Part shown: one piece after another, positions 11,990-26,896 of the stretch | How positions within the stretch are numbered: the stretch's first letter is position 1 | How the letters are laid out: every line of letters begins with the position of its first letter | NCBI RefSeq assembly: GCF_020536995.1 | Contig: NC_068366.1 | Location: 22,939,854 to 23,003,853, forward strand | DNA length: 64,000 nt | Direction: 5' to 3' | Source of the DNA: Dreissena polymorpha | Lineage: Eukaryota > Mollusca > Bivalvia > Myida > Dreissenidae | Notes under the pieces: model-generated | Told to the model about the DNA's origin: nothing | Database searches by the model: none | What the model saw: the letters and a program-made list of their open reading frames with translations, nothing else | Position numbers and translations under genes: made by a program

Positions 11990-12540
11990 GAAAAATTAGC
12001 TTGTTACCACTCTAGAGCAACCGTTGTGGCTCATTCTTGATAAATCTTGGTCAGAATGTTTATCTTGACAAAATCCAGACCAAGTTTGAATCATTGGTTC
12101 AAGTGGGGTAAACAACTTGGCAAACAGGTAAAACCAAAAAAACTTTATTCTACTCCAGATTCAATACTGATGAAAAGCTTGGTTAGATGTTTATATTCGC
12201 AATATCAAGGTCAAGTTAGATTCTGGGTCACGTAGGGTCAAGCAACTAGGTAATTAGCTAAAATATATGTAAAAAAAAACTTTTGTTGTTCTCCAAAAGC
12301 CACATATATGATTGAATGTTAATGTTAACTTGGTCATGGTGATTATATTTGCAATATGTTGGTCTTGTTCGATTTTAGGATAAGTGGGGTCAAATGGGAG
12401 GTCACATGGTTAAATCTATGAAAAATCTTTCTGACACTCTTGTTAAGAAATTTAATTATTGAGTGATGTACTGCGTTTTGTATGAAACAAAAGCAGTGTT
12501 TGTTAGGTGTGCAACATAGGGCCGTTGTGCCTCTCTTGTT
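11990..12540 (+). repeat. Interspersed repeat ending in GGGCCGTTGTGCCTCTCTTGTT
   Basis: The interior has loosely repeated units (cttggtcagaatgtttatcttgaca; caaggtcaagtt...gggtca...ggtcaa...aactaggtaa) at about 12050, 12180 and 12330. It ends at caacatagggccgttgtgcc followed by tctcttgtt. I know this 'ttggtcagaatgtt' family as a common bivalve repeat. Boundaries are approximate and the left end was not resolved. Confidence 0.6.
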
Positions 12541-13079
12541 GTTATTAACATATAACACATTGAAATTTTAACATTTAATATATATATATTATATGAGCAG
12601 ACATTCTTCAGTTGTATAAAGACTCTTCAAGCTCCCCCCCCCCCCCCCTCCCCCCTCTGGTATTTTGTAAGATATACAAACTGTAATGAGTATGTACAAA
12701 ATATATTATTTTTCAAATTTAAAAGCGAGAATGTTGCAATCACTGTTTTATCACGGCAATCCTTGAACGGACAATCACACAATAAATTAACAAATTTATG
12801 AGATGTTTAACAAGTGTGATATATTTTTGTTTACAGCTCTCACAACATGCACCTTTTCCTGGTATATGCTATTTGTGTACGAAGGAAATAATGCATTATA
12901 AAATGTTAAGATCTACAGTTTTATTAATAATTTTCATATGTGTAAAAATGTGTGTTTCTTATTATATATAAATGTATTTCTTATTATGGTGTTTTTGTTT
13001 TTATACAGAGTTTAATTTGAAAGTTTTTTGATAAGCCTGCTCTTAAAAATGAAGGGTTTTCATTCAAGCTTACATGTAT
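12541..13079. other. Gene-free stretch with a C-rich tract
   Basis: AT-rich sequence with a polypyrimidine C-run at about 12633-12655 and a short (TA)n. No gene or element is supported. Confidence 0.45.
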
Positions 13080-14190
13080 TTATCCCCAATATTAATTAAT
13101 ATGACCCCATACGCCAAGTATGGTAACTGTAGTTTCACATTTGTCAAGATTAAAGGCATATTTATTCTTTGAAATTTGCATCTTTAAAAATGAGCAAGAT
13201 AAAGTTCCTTGATGAAGTGTTTTCTCAGGAATGGTTTAAAGTATATCATTTTTACGTGTCAAATGTATTCCCTATATAGATATGACCGTGTAGGTCAAGC
13301 ATTGTGAGGGAGAGGTTAAGGTAACTGTTACTAAAATAGCAGAAAGGGATTCGAATTAATATCTCTATAACAAAGTGAGTTATTGCTATGAAATTTTATA
13401 CTTTGTATCAGGCCTAGTTTTTGATTGCAAATAAGGTGGGTGGTTTCAAAGTCATTGTTAGTTAAAGAGATAAAGAAACATTAACTCTGCTAAAAACTCA
13501 AGAATATATTAAGCGATGGGTAATTCAACTAAATTATAAATACCTAATTTCTAGTCATTGCAATTGTTGCATGTGACATACGTGAAGTCATCAGGGTCAT
13601 GCCACCATTACTTAGAATAGAGAACATGGATTCTGCTTAGTTACTCAAAACAAATTTAGATACATGTATTGTAATGTAAATGCAAACATAGATGAGTTCT
13701 ATCAAAACTTCATTTTATATTGCCGATGGGGTCAAGGTCACTGTTACAAAATATAGATACATGACTTCGGGTAAATAATCCAATAACAAATTCAGCTATT
13801 GTATTGAGCCTACAGCCTTATATCTAGATATAGCATGGAATCGGATCTGGGGTGTACGGGTAAAGGTCTCTGTTAGTACATGTACATTTTGAAATTGTTT
13901 CTCCTTAATAATTATAATGAAATTGGATATAGAGAATTCTTATATCGAGGGAATATATATGGGACGGTTGTGATCAAGGTCAATATATATGATGTTGGCA
14001 TAATAATCCGATAATTTCTTTAGCTATTGTAATGCAGCATATTTAGACCATAACATACGGCAGTGCTGGGTTGGACGTCTATAATCGGCTCGCTGCCGTC
14101 AGATCCAACTGATGACATTTTAGAAAAAATCGCCGGAAACTCTGACAAAAACTGGATAAGTCGAGCACGCTGTCACAGCTGTTGGTCCTA
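13080..14190 (+). repeat. Probable decayed relative of the 5780-7145 element
   Basis: The stretch contains repeated phrases such as 'aaggtcactgttac' and 'gctattg(tat/cta)' spaced ~150-200 bp apart. It ends with ggataagtcgagcacgctgtcacagct, resembling the gtcgagc...gctgt...gacagct terminus of the element at 5780-7145. The left end is not clear. Low identity suggests an old insertion. Confidence 0.4.
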
Positions 14191-16580
14191 ATTAGATTTT
14201 CATTAAATAATATATTAATGAAATAACATGAACTGAAATAGATGTTCCCATATTATCATCTTTTTGTAGATAACGTCGATCGCCTTTTTTGGAAAATACT
14301 AACACTAAGTGAATACCAAAAGCGTAATCAATGAAATTGTTGATGTTTATTGTATGATTGTATTCCTTGAAACGTCATAACAACACATCTGAAAATAAAT
14401 ATATTCTCTGTTTATGTTGTATTCGCTTTATAAACTTGAGTGAGAGTGTTATTGCCTGAGGTTCTTTTCTGCTACATTTCTTGTGCATTATATTTATGTA
14501 AAAAGATCAAGGATGTTATTCATGTTTAACATTTTTGTTTAAATGGAATAATAACTCTTAAATTTCGAGATGTTCTTAACCTAGTATTTAAATTAGTCGT
14601 GTTCTGAACAGACAAGTTTCACATTGTCAATTAAGGCGGATATCAAGTCGCTAATGAGAAACAATGCATTAAGACTTGTGTTCTATCATCGAAACTGGTA
14701 ATCGACGTATTCCTACCTTGTCGAAAAGATTGTTCTTTTAGATCATAATATTATATGAACACTGGACCACTTAGTGACCCGTTTGTGCATAGTAAGGTCA
14801 TTATTTTAAGATGACACGTGGGGATCACGTACTCAACATGGTATTATAATTATTAGTGCAGTAAGCCAATGGTCTATGTCTCGGCAATTATGACACTTAA
14901 TGCAAATTGGTTACTAGTAAAAACACACAAAAAATAGTTTATTTTAAAGTAATACAAAAGGAATGAGTTGTGGTATTATTGTTTTACTAATTTGTAAATG
15001 TTCATGTTTAATTGTTAGTCTCATTCGTATATATCGATGGAAAGTTAATTTTTACGCCTTTCATGCTAAGGTGGAGCAGATCAAAGTTGCCAATTGTTTA
15101 CCAATTGATGTATTTCATGCTACGCGTATGATCACGTTTTTTTCTTACTGATAGATAAAAGATAAAAAAACGAAGACTAAGTAAACAATCAAGTAAATAT
15201 ATTTTGTTTATTTATATATGAACAAAACGCAATTTTGATTAACATAATTAAACACAATTTATAATCCCTATTGTTTTCATGTGATAAAATAAAACATCAG
15301 CAAATATCATGTTTTATTTAAAGATATATTTTCTAAGACAATTCGATAATACATATAATAATGGTCGTGGATCATGCATCATCAACATTTACCTTGTTAA
15401 CATTCTAGAGGCCACATGCATGTATTGTCCGACCTGAATGAAGCTTGGTTAGAAGAATGGTCCGAATGATACATGTATTTCGACAGCGTATGAAACTGGG
15501 TCATGTGAGGTAAAAAAATTAGGGCGCGGGGTCAAATTAAAGGAAAGCTTATCACACTTTAAAATGAACATTTTAAGTCAATCTTCATGAAATTTGGTCA
15601 GAACATTTGTTCTGAAGAAATCACAGCTGAGTACTTTAAAGGTTCTGGTTAGTTTACAACCATTGCTGCCATTCATTTGATATTTTATTACAGCAAATTT
15701 GATAAAAATACAATAGTTTCTTAAGAAGTGAGCAAAAAATAACGTATAAAGCACAGGGAAAACCAATTTGTACAAAACCTCATTCATCTTGGTCAATTAA
15801 GGCCTCAACTTTCCCGCCATCAATATCCGTACGAACATAAGTAGAACGGGATGGGTATGGGAGGGAGCATTCCACGTGCGAGGAGCCAACATAAGCGGCA
15901 ATCCTAAAACAAAAACATCAACAAAGAATTTACAGTCACTGCAGAAAATACCGGAGTCCGATATGTATCTCCGGGTCAAGAGCTTGCCATACGTGAATCA
16001 AATTACGTGTATCAATTACGGAGTTTACTACATGTATTTTACCGTTGTTGTGTAGTTTTGTGCAAGGTATTGTAATAAACACATCTCTAAGTACAGAATT
16101 TTTTTTAGAATTGTGAAGCATTTCAAGTTCATAAAAAAACATGCATTATGTATGATCCGTGTATAGATGTTATGGTAATGTCTTTATTGGTATCAAGCAA
16201 ACATATAGGTAAAAGAAGGCGAAGACTACATGTCTTATCGGTTTATTATCCAGTGGATTTCTAAAAAGATATTTTAATACTAACATAATTATGAGACTAT
16301 GAACATCGTGACTAGATAGCATTTTCTGTTGTTGTTTTTTCTTTCTTTGTTGTTGTTTTTAATGTATCTTTGTTGACCCGTTGCGTGCATTTTTTTTAAT
16401 TTACTTTTTTAAGTACTCCGTATAAATATGCATTATTGGCTTTTTACCATATAAAGGTACCTTTATAAATTGCGGACATAAGCTTTAACTTGACGTCCTT
16501 TTTCGCTGCAGTATCAGGTTATATGAATTAACGTATTTTGAATATCTAACTGTAAGTTACGCGGGACACTCTTAACAATC
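14191..16580. other. Gene-free stretch with one repeat fragment
   Basis: No coding region is supported. About 15420-15660 is a fragment of the 'cttggtcagaa' family seen at 11990-12540 (gaagcttggttagaagaat, aaactgggtcatgtgaggt, aatttggtcagaacatttgttct). Two short minus-strand frames at 15.8-16.1 kb have no recognisable features. The rest is AT-rich. Confidence 0.45.
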
Positions 16581-16826
16581 AGGGGGCCGTTTCATAAACG
16601 ATCGTACGACAATATTAACTTACGAGAGAATTTTGTAATAGAAATACGTAGACGAACTAACTCACCATGCTCATCTAAAGTATACGTCGTGAGAGATGCC
16701 AATGAAAATTAATAAATGAATGAAAATATATAATTATATAATCTGGACTTAAGCAATTATGCATCTATGAAAAATGTATCGTATCGTAAAATGTGTACTA
16801 CAATGTTTATTGAAACGGTCCCCAAA
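16581..16826. repeat. ~245-bp MITE with GGGGCCGTTTCA inverted ends
   Basis: The left end ggggccgtttcataaacgat and the reverse complement of the right end (ggggaccgtttcaataaaca) form imperfect inverted repeats. 'cgtacgac' and 'cgatacg'-like blocks lie just inside. Non-coding, with the typical architecture of a short MITE. Confidence 0.6.
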
Positions 16827-18690
<1,864 letters not shown>

Positions 18691-20277
18691 CGGATTGACA
18701 CCTCTATGAGAAATAGTGATATTCGATCAATGACAATGGATGATAATCTTCTTAACTAGTTTACACAGCAAATAATAATTTGTATCGATCACTTCTTTAA
18801 CCGGAATAATGTTCCAATCCACAATTACTCAACATACATAACTACATTCTGTCTTCAACGTGGATATATGATTATTATTTCACTTCAGTAATCTGTACTC
18901 TTTCAGATGCAAATCACGAATTACCATTTTCAAAGACAACTCGCTCTTATACACTCTCAATATGCCATCGCGGTAATTAGAGTCTTAATGAACGCGCGTA
19001 ATTTTTACAGAGCGCCAAAGAGATTCCTTATGTTCATATCATGTTGTAAATATATGTAATTTGTTAATAACAGCAATATTGATATTTCAAAACTTGTGCC
19101 TTGAAACGAAAAATGGTCAACACGTAATGTTTGATATGAATCACTTTTAAACATGAGGCATATATATAGGCTCATAAAACATCATTCATTATCAAAGCGC
19201 TGATAACATTAAATTCGTTTGGATAGCTATCATAAAGGAATCATTATAATTATTACATTGTTACTTTGATGACTTTAAGGAAATAACATAGCATGCATCA
19301 CAACTATAAATCCGATTTTCCAAACGTCAAGTTAGAAGTATTTCTAGTTTTCAGAATAAAGGATTGAACTTTTATAGGGCATTGCTAAGTGAAGTTGTCT
19401 AGAAAAACACGCAACTTCAACAAACTGCTGTTTTCTTACAACAAAAGCAATTAGAAAATTAAAATGTTATGGCATGATTTGTTTATTTTACGCCCTTTTT
19501 CAACAATATATTTACCTGCATCAAATGTGACTGCGTGTATTAAGGTGTTTAAAGTGTATAAAAGAACCCACTGACACGCATGTATTCATTAAACAAGTTG
19601 TTAAAATACGGAAACATTCTGTAAATATATTCAAAGCGACAGTGGTGATCTTTGTGCATAAATCACAACTACATTGTTTTTGTTTAGTATTAACCATGTA
19701 ATCACTAAGAACATGCGCACTTGAAGGAAGTCTACAAGTTTCAACAACAATATTTGACTAAATTCTACGTTAAACGAAGGCTGTAATTAAACATGGTAAT
19801 ACAAAGCAATATGTTTCCCTGTTTAATTGATCTCCCACACTTATCTAAACGCAGTACTTATAAGAATATGATGACAAAACCAGGAAATTTAATTGACATG
19901 TCACTTAAATGTAAATAGAATGCTGTTCACATTTAGCAATCTTGCATACCTCTGAACAATTTTCTGTTGAAATACCAGTGTGTGTTGTTGAAGTCTTTTC
20001 TATATATCTAAGATTGAAACAGCGATGTTCACATTGACATAATCGGGACTTGGTGTCCAATTTTTTAGCTACATGTCAGCAACGTTTGGGCGACGAACTT
20101 TGTTATAAATCATCAAAGCGACTTAAAAGACGCTAACGTAGAACATGATGTACAAATAGGGTGCACACGTTAAGCTTCCAAAGTATTATGACAAAAACCG
20201 TGCACTCAAACAATCTTAGTATATAAGACAACAATAGCACATACTTAGACGTGTATTTTACATCAGAACTATACATA
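18691..20277. other. Gene-free stretch
   Basis: AT-rich sequence without a supportable gene, repeat or regulatory element. Confidence 0.45.
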
Positions 20278-20690
20278 CATAAATGAATGAATAAATAAAA
20301 AAATGAATGAATAAATCATTAAATAAATAAATAGATAAATAAATTTAAACATAAATAAACGAATAAATAATTGATTAAATATAGCAATAAGTGAAAAGCT
20401 GGCTTAATAAATAAGTGAATTAATAACTGTATGAATTAATAAATGAATAAATAAATAAATTAAAATAAATGCATAGATGAATATAATAATAAAGTACTAA
20501 ATGGATAAAAAAACTAATTACATAAATAAACGCATGATTTAATGCTTGCATGCATTGGTGAATGAATTAATGAATGAATGAATTAGTGAATGAATGGATG
20601 AATGCATAATGTATAAATTCAAGAATAAATGAATGAATCAATCAATCAATTAATCAATCAAGTTAAATAAATAAATAAATAAATAAATAT
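20278..20690. repeat. Degenerate AAAT/GAAT tetranucleotide tract
   Basis: About 410 bp made of interspersed aaat, gaat and tcaa units, purest at the right end (aaataaataaataaat near 20665-20688). Sequence divergence along the tract suggests an old microsatellite. Confidence 0.85.
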
Positions 20691-20969
20691 GTGGTTTAAA
20701 CCCCCAATTAAACACTCGAATCAACAAAGTTAAGTTGTATAATTGTGTGAACATGTTATTACAGGCTGTTAAAGATTATCTTAAATTATTAAAGACACGT
20801 GTGATGAAATATTTGAGATAAATAATAATGGTTGAAAATAACGCATAATACCAAAATATGCACAGTGCTTAGTTATATTGTGAAGTTATTGTTTGACGTG
20901 CTTTTAAATGTTAATTTACGCGCGATCCAGTGGGCGTTGATGCCCACACCAATGGAAACCACCAATACA

Positions 20970-21071
20970 CAACATCACGTGACAAAAGGAGGAAAAACAA
21001 TACGCACAAGCCATATAAATACACATGCTGCGATCAGAATTCATTTTAAGGTTAAAGGGATGTAGATAAGG
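20970..21071 (+). promoter_or_regulatory. Possible TATA promoter and first 5' UTR exon
   Basis: A catcacgtgac E-box-like site at 20972-20982 is followed 30 bp later by catataaataca (21012-21023). A consensus donor, gataag|gtaagtatt, lies about 50 bp downstream. The order E-box, TATA, short exon, donor is what a small non-coding first exon looks like. The only plus-strand gene downstream is the GPCR pseudogene at 25.6 kb, so the target is unknown. This is inference from motifs only. Confidence 0.25.
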
Positions 21072-21896
21072 TAAGTATTTTATTTCGCTATGAATGGCAA
21101 TTTATTAAATATTATTTATAATGTGAAAATAACAATGTTATTTTAAGCTTCAAACGATCAATATAAAAATTGGTATTGCAAAATTGGTAAATAATATAAA
21201 AAACAGATACAAATAATCGCGTACGAGTTAAGCATGGGATTAAGTTTAGATGAATGAGAAACAGTGTTGTTGTTGTTATTTCGCAAAAGTAAACATGCTT
21301 TCAAACATTTTGATTAACCATACGATCGTCCGATGTACTCAATATATGTTTTCATGAAATAGCTGTTGTGATTATTATTGATAGAAAAGCGCATAAACGG
21401 AGAATTTTGCTATGCGACAAAATATTAAGTACAATTATTAATATTCAATGTATGTCTAATCAATAATTGCGCTATAGTTTGAATTACAATAAATCGGTTA
21501 TCTAAATATGTTGCTATATTTGCATTTTGAGTGGATACAATGAAATGCGCGCAAAAAATTTAAAAAAAATATGAACGTTAATTGATGCGTCCCGGCGATG
21601 TTCATACACACGTTATTTCTAACGTGTAGAAACGGGCATAAACGCCTGTTATTTAAGACCAAACAATCTATTAGGCTATGAATACCGGACCATCGAGATG
21701 ATTTATATATCGTATCATTCGACGACCATCGTTTTAGTCAATACAATTGTGTTTATGTATATATTAGGTTATACTATAAAGTTATTGACTCGATGATCTT
21801 TGATAATTCACCTTTATCAAGTAATATGTATGCTTTATGTAGGTAAACATAACGCTGATCTGTTTTATCCAGCGAAGATAGTTTTATTCGATTAGT

Positions 21897-22908
21897 ATCC
21901 CCGCCGAAAAAAAAATCGTAGGGGATATAATAATAGTCTCCGTCCGTCTGTCCGTTCGTCTGTCCGTCCTTCCGTCCTTTGTCCAGAGCATAACTCCAAA
22001 TCTTTTCATTGGATTTACTTTAACTTAGAATATAAACAGAAGGCAACTAGGAGTAGTGCAGTGACAAAGGACCATAACTATATCTTCCTTAGTTTTTGAA
22101 TTATCTCCCTTTATTTAATTTCATAGTAATTTATTGTCCGGAGCATAACTCTTAATCTACTGAAGGGAATTACTTAAAACTTAAAATATAAACATAAGAC
22201 AAGAAGGAGAAGTGTAGTGACTAAGAACCGTAACTCTATGTACCTTAGTTTTTGAATTATATCCCTTTATTTAATTTCAAAGAGAATTTTTGTCCTGAGC
22301 ATAACTCTCAATCTACTGAAGTGATTTACTCGAAACTTGAAATATAAACAGATGGCAAGTAGGAGAAGTGCAGTGACTAAGAACCATCACTCTATCCACT
22401 TCAGTTTTTTAATCATCTCCCTTTATTTAATTTCAACGTAATTTTTTCGCCGGAGCATAAATCTAAATCTACTGAAGGGATTTACTTGAAACTAGAAATA
22501 TAAACATATGGCAACTATGAGAAGTGCAGTGAACATGAACTGAACCATCACTCTTTCGGTCGTAGTTTAATGTAATTTCATAGTCAATATTTTACCTTTT
22601 CAATTTTTAATATCTCCATTTATCAGTTATATTTTAGTTTGAACACTAAAGTATTCACTGTACAATGAATACATGAGTTTAGGGAAAAGTACAGTGATCA
22701 AGAACAGTAACTGTTTATAGTCTTCATTTTTAATTACCTCCCTTTCTTTAATTTCCATATATTTTATTCTCTACAGCATAACTCCATTTCTATATAACTA
22801 ATTGATCCTTGAAATATAAATATATGACAAAGGTGCCATGCTTTACAAATATTATTCTTCTTTCTAAAACAAATGTTGTCATACAAGCAAACACATTTCG
22901 GCGGGGAT
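21897..22908 (+). repeat. MITE with ATCCCCGCCGAAA inverted ends and ~156-bp tandem repeats
   Basis: The left end atccccgccgaaa (21897-21909) and right end tttcggcggggat (22896-22908) are perfect 13-bp inverted repeats. Next to the left end is a (gtcc/gtct)n tract. Four tandem units follow, marked by 'gagcata' at 21986, 22141, 22297 and 22453 (period 155-156), with decayed further units to about 22800. Each unit carries 'ctccctttatttaatttc'. Non-coding. Confidence 0.85.
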
Positions 22909-25021
22909 CATGATTATAGCCAAGATCTAACTGCTACACTGAAGTCGTTCACAATTTATTAAGCTTGTTTTTTTGAAAGTTTTGTTTGTTAGCAAAAGGG
23001 AACTCCGATAGTATCAATAATTGGTTTGTTTAGCGTGATAAGTTCACAACAACAACTCGAAAGCAATTCATGGTCTAAAATAATGCGTTAAAATGATTTA
23101 ACCAATACGTTCGAAATGGTATACTGTGTTTATTCATGTAAATGTAATGAGTACTAATTAATAGTTACGATTTTCATTATTTTTCAATTTTGTTTTTAAA
23201 GCCACTCCATTGTCGGAGATATATTAACATTAATCCCATTTTTCACCGCGACATTGACGGTATAACACGTTGTGGAATATACTTGCTTGTATTCAACACT
23301 GTGGAATATACCTGTCGCGTGCACGGACTACTTTTTAAATGACGTCATGCGATATGCGCTAAAATTAGGTCGATATTGTTTGGTTCATTGATCGAATTTT
23401 AAGGTCACCCATGAAAAGAAAATGTGCATATTTTGCAGAAAAAAATATATATGACATATTCACCAAAAGAAATGTTGAAATAAAATATAAAATTACACGA
23501 TTTTTGTTTTGTTATTTTTTTATTTATATTTACTTTACCACTGAATGATTTTGCATAAGAAACAAAGTCGACAAAACTTGAGCTTCAAAATTATACGACC
23601 TTCAACCTTTAAATCTAGTCATATGACATTATTTAGTGTAATGTGCATTGTTTATAACCAAAGCATATACTTTTGACATGTAACTTAAATATTAAGAATG
23701 TACAACAAGCCATACACATATCGCACAGTTCATGAATAATCTGCTATGTTTGCTTTCCTATTTAATTCACGTTAGGCATAGAGCTGTGTAAAGTATAAGA
23801 TGGTAAAAATAGCACCACACTGGAATTGGGAACGTCCCATTTGTACACGGGTATTTTGTACTCATTCATCTGTTGTGTACTTGAATGTTTTCCATTCTTT
23901 GTGTATTTATATATTAGATTATTTTTTCGTACAATAAGGGCATTTACCATAGATAAATAAAACATTGTGCAAGTTTAAACATAATTATGTTTATATGCAG
24001 AAATCTGCAAATGCAACCGAGTTTACCAACGGCTATTATTAGATAAACTGCTCCGGTTCATTTGAACAGCAGTAATGTAGAGTACATGACGTAGCGTGTG
24101 ACGAAGAAGAAAGTTTATCGCGTTCATATACTCATTTGAATAAAGTGATAGAATGGCATAAGGGTCTTTATTTAACTATGCTAAAATAATTATTAAAGAC
24201 CCTAGATGCAAAATCGTCAATAATTGAGTTAAATGGATTATTAGATGGATTTTAAAGGATAATAAAAGGTAAGATACTAGTTCTTACATGTTTTGATTTT
24301 TGATTGTACTTTTGTCGTTCCCTGATCTCGGGGAAATGATTTTAACATGGGCGCCATTGATGCATCGGATCATACACGGCATACCCATAACATTATATAA
24401 AAAACACGTTCTGCGCGTCCTGAAATTCGTCGTCCGAAGTCGGAAAACGTATTGCCCTGTATATTTTGTCAAATAAAGTGTCAGTCGCTGCAATTGTCTG
24501 TTTACTCGTCAAAATTGTCAAGGTCTTCGATAGCTAAAGAAACTTCAGCGTACAGTTTATTTAGTATTGACAGACCTGTACAAAGTCGCGCCAGTCAAAA
24601 ATCATAAAAAGCGACATTTAAAGTAATGGTAGCCAGAACTAGGTCGTCGATGGTGTACATGTATGTTGACATCGACAGCATTTTGTCAGGAGTAATGGCC
24701 GCCATATTGGATTTTGATCATTTTCTTTCGAAAATAAAATAAATTATAGTAAAGTAAAATCTTCTTTTCGCGGTCGTAATTTGTTAAAATTCGCATACTG
24801 CGTAAAATTGAATGTAGGCATATGGTGATATTTTTACTTGTTTTACAGTTTGTGTGTGAATTTTTTAAAGACTATTTCGCGTACCAGAACAAATACATGT
24901 ATATCACTACGCATGGTTACATTTGTTAGACTTTAAGCGCTTTAATGACGGAATTAAAATTATTGTTAAGGTTATTAGATCTATTTATGTTAAACGTCAT
25001 GTTGAAAAATCAAATGGGATA
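22909..25021. other. Gene-free stretch
   Basis: No supportable gene. A duplicated phrase 'gtggaatatac' at ~23271 and ~23301 with an adjacent gcgtgcacgga segment looks like a repeat fragment. Short frames at 23.76-24.49 kb on the minus strand show no domain. Confidence 0.4.
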
Positions 25022-25173
25022 AATAGAATACTAGGATTAGCGTTGAATACAGAGAAGTTTATGTTGCTCGGCTCGAACACCGAAAGCGCTCGCCAAGGCT
25101 CGCGCTTCCGGCGTTCTAAGCCTCGCAACATAAACTTCTCTGTATTCAACGCTAACCTAGTATTCTCTATGTG
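25022..25173. repeat. ~150-bp foldback (long hairpin)
   Basis: Arms 25024-25090 and 25105-25172 are inverted copies of ~67 bp. Both arms contain 'tagcgttgaatacagagaag' followed by 'tttatgttgc' when read inward. The centre is a GC-rich 14 bp (tcgccaaggctcgc). Mismatches are concentrated in the GC-rich inner part. The palindrome generates overlapping reading frames on both strands, which are not genes. It may be a MITE/foldback transposon copy or a cruciform-forming site. Confidence 0.85.
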
Positions 25174-25597
25174 CACATACAACGTAGGAATCAATAAAAA
25201 CATATAAACGATACCAAAATAAAAAATATTCATTATGTCATCGTGTTCTGACATTATATGCTTAGTTCTTTGACAAATATTGTACAAATCTGTTTAAACT
25301 TTTCAATCTACCATTGAATTCGAATCGAAATTTCAAAATGGATATAGGTAATTTATGCTCTATGAATTAATCTCTATTTTAATGACTTATGATGTAAAAG
25401 TAGAAGTATATGTTACATATTTATTTTTATGGCTAAATAAATACAAGAGAAGCTCGCCTTTCTCGTACAATAGGTCATAGAATACATTTACACGTATTTT
25501 AGCACGAAATGATATTGAAAACGAACTATTCTAAATAGTCCGCGATCAAACCTCATCGTACCCGTAAACTATATAAACGAGTGAATAATATATAAAC

Positions 25598-26896
25598 ATG
25601 GAGTTGCATCTCAATTACTGTATGTTTGTTAACACTTACATACGAAGAAAATGTTCTTCTTCTGTTTATTTAGGCATGGCGACGTTTCTTTCCTTTATCT
25701 GCACGATGGCAAGCAAAGCCACACTTGCAGATTCTACGACATTATTTTCTGCAACAATAAACGTGGAAAACACAACTAAAACCTACATAACGTCGACAGA
25801 TGTTCAAACTCGCCAATCAGATCAATATCGATGTGATGTACTTAATTCTAATCTAACGGACACGGAAGAGAATTGCACTCAATAAGATGAACCCGACACA
25901 ACAACTTTACCATCAGCTGGGTCGCTATTGGATTACCTTTTGAAAACAAAAGTGTATTATATCTTCATCGATTATTATTATTATTTCACCAATATTCCGG
26001 GCTTTATGACAAATCCACTAACAGTTGCATTAATTTTGCAAATAAAGCCTTTCAACACAACCGCTTTGTATATACTCGATTAAAGTTTCAATGATTTTAT
26101 AGTATGCCTGTTGCGATTCACATATCAACATCTCCAATCTATTGTTTCTTATAATTGGACGACACATTCATGTCGAGCTTTCCAGTACTTAGTCACCAGC
26201 ACTTCGGTGTGTTCAAATTACATATTGATGTGTTGGACGATAGAGAGATTGTGTGGTGTGTGGTTCCCATTGAAATTGTCAACTTTGTTTGTATTTAGCC
26301 GAGTTGTAAAAATAATTGTATGTATGTGTATTTTGGCATTTTCAGTTACGATTCCCTATTTATGGGCCTTTTACGTCGACATTTCTATGTCGGGAACGCA
26401 AACGTGTTACGTCGCCAACTTTCTTCTTACCTTTTGGTTGTATTATGAGATTGTTTACTTTGTATTAATGCCTCTTATCATTATTGTAGTAGCAAATATA
26501 GCAATAATATTGCGACTGGCTGTACTAACGAAAAATCGACTTACAATGACAAGTAACAAACAAATCATTGACAAAAAGAAGGAAGAACAGAGAATGCTTA
26601 CAAAAACACTATTAATTGTTTCCTTTGTTTTTGTATTTTTACACGTGTGGATTACTATGTATCCTGACCCCAATGTTATTTTTATGAACAACGCAACTGA
26701 CTTTATGCGTTTTCATTTGTATACAGCTTTTGGAATTGCAATAGTTAAATTTCACAACTAGGTAAACTTTTTCGTGTACGTTTTGTCAGGTGAACGATTT
26801 CGAAAGGCTTTTATCCTAATCATATTTCATACCAATCGTCAAACCGTTAAAAATACTGGAGAAACGGAAACAGAAACAGTGTTTACATATATTTAA
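25598..26896 (+). pseudogene. Single-exon peptide-type GPCR (FMRFamide-receptor-like) pseudogene
   Basis: One reading frame runs from ATG 25598 to TAA 26896 and is interrupted by in-frame stops at 25883-25885, 26081-26083 and 26759-26761. The extracellular N-terminus has several N-glycosylation sequons (ENTT, SNLT, ENCT). TM1 starts near NPLTVALIL, followed by the loop KPFNTTALY. The TM3 end reads WTIERLCGV, replacing D/ERY with ERL. A basic intracellular loop 3 (KKKEEQRM) precedes TM6. TM7 ends in VNFFVYVLSGERFRKAF, the usual class A junction with helix 8. The pattern fits rhodopsin-like FMRFamide/peptide receptors, which are expanded in bivalves. Retention of nearly the full 7TM frame implies recent inactivation. 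Alternatively, intron retention is unlikely because all parts share one frame. Confidence 0.8.

Noticed and set aside
24923-25287. Two overlapping opposite-strand genes
   Set aside because: They are mirror images produced by the 150-bp palindrome.
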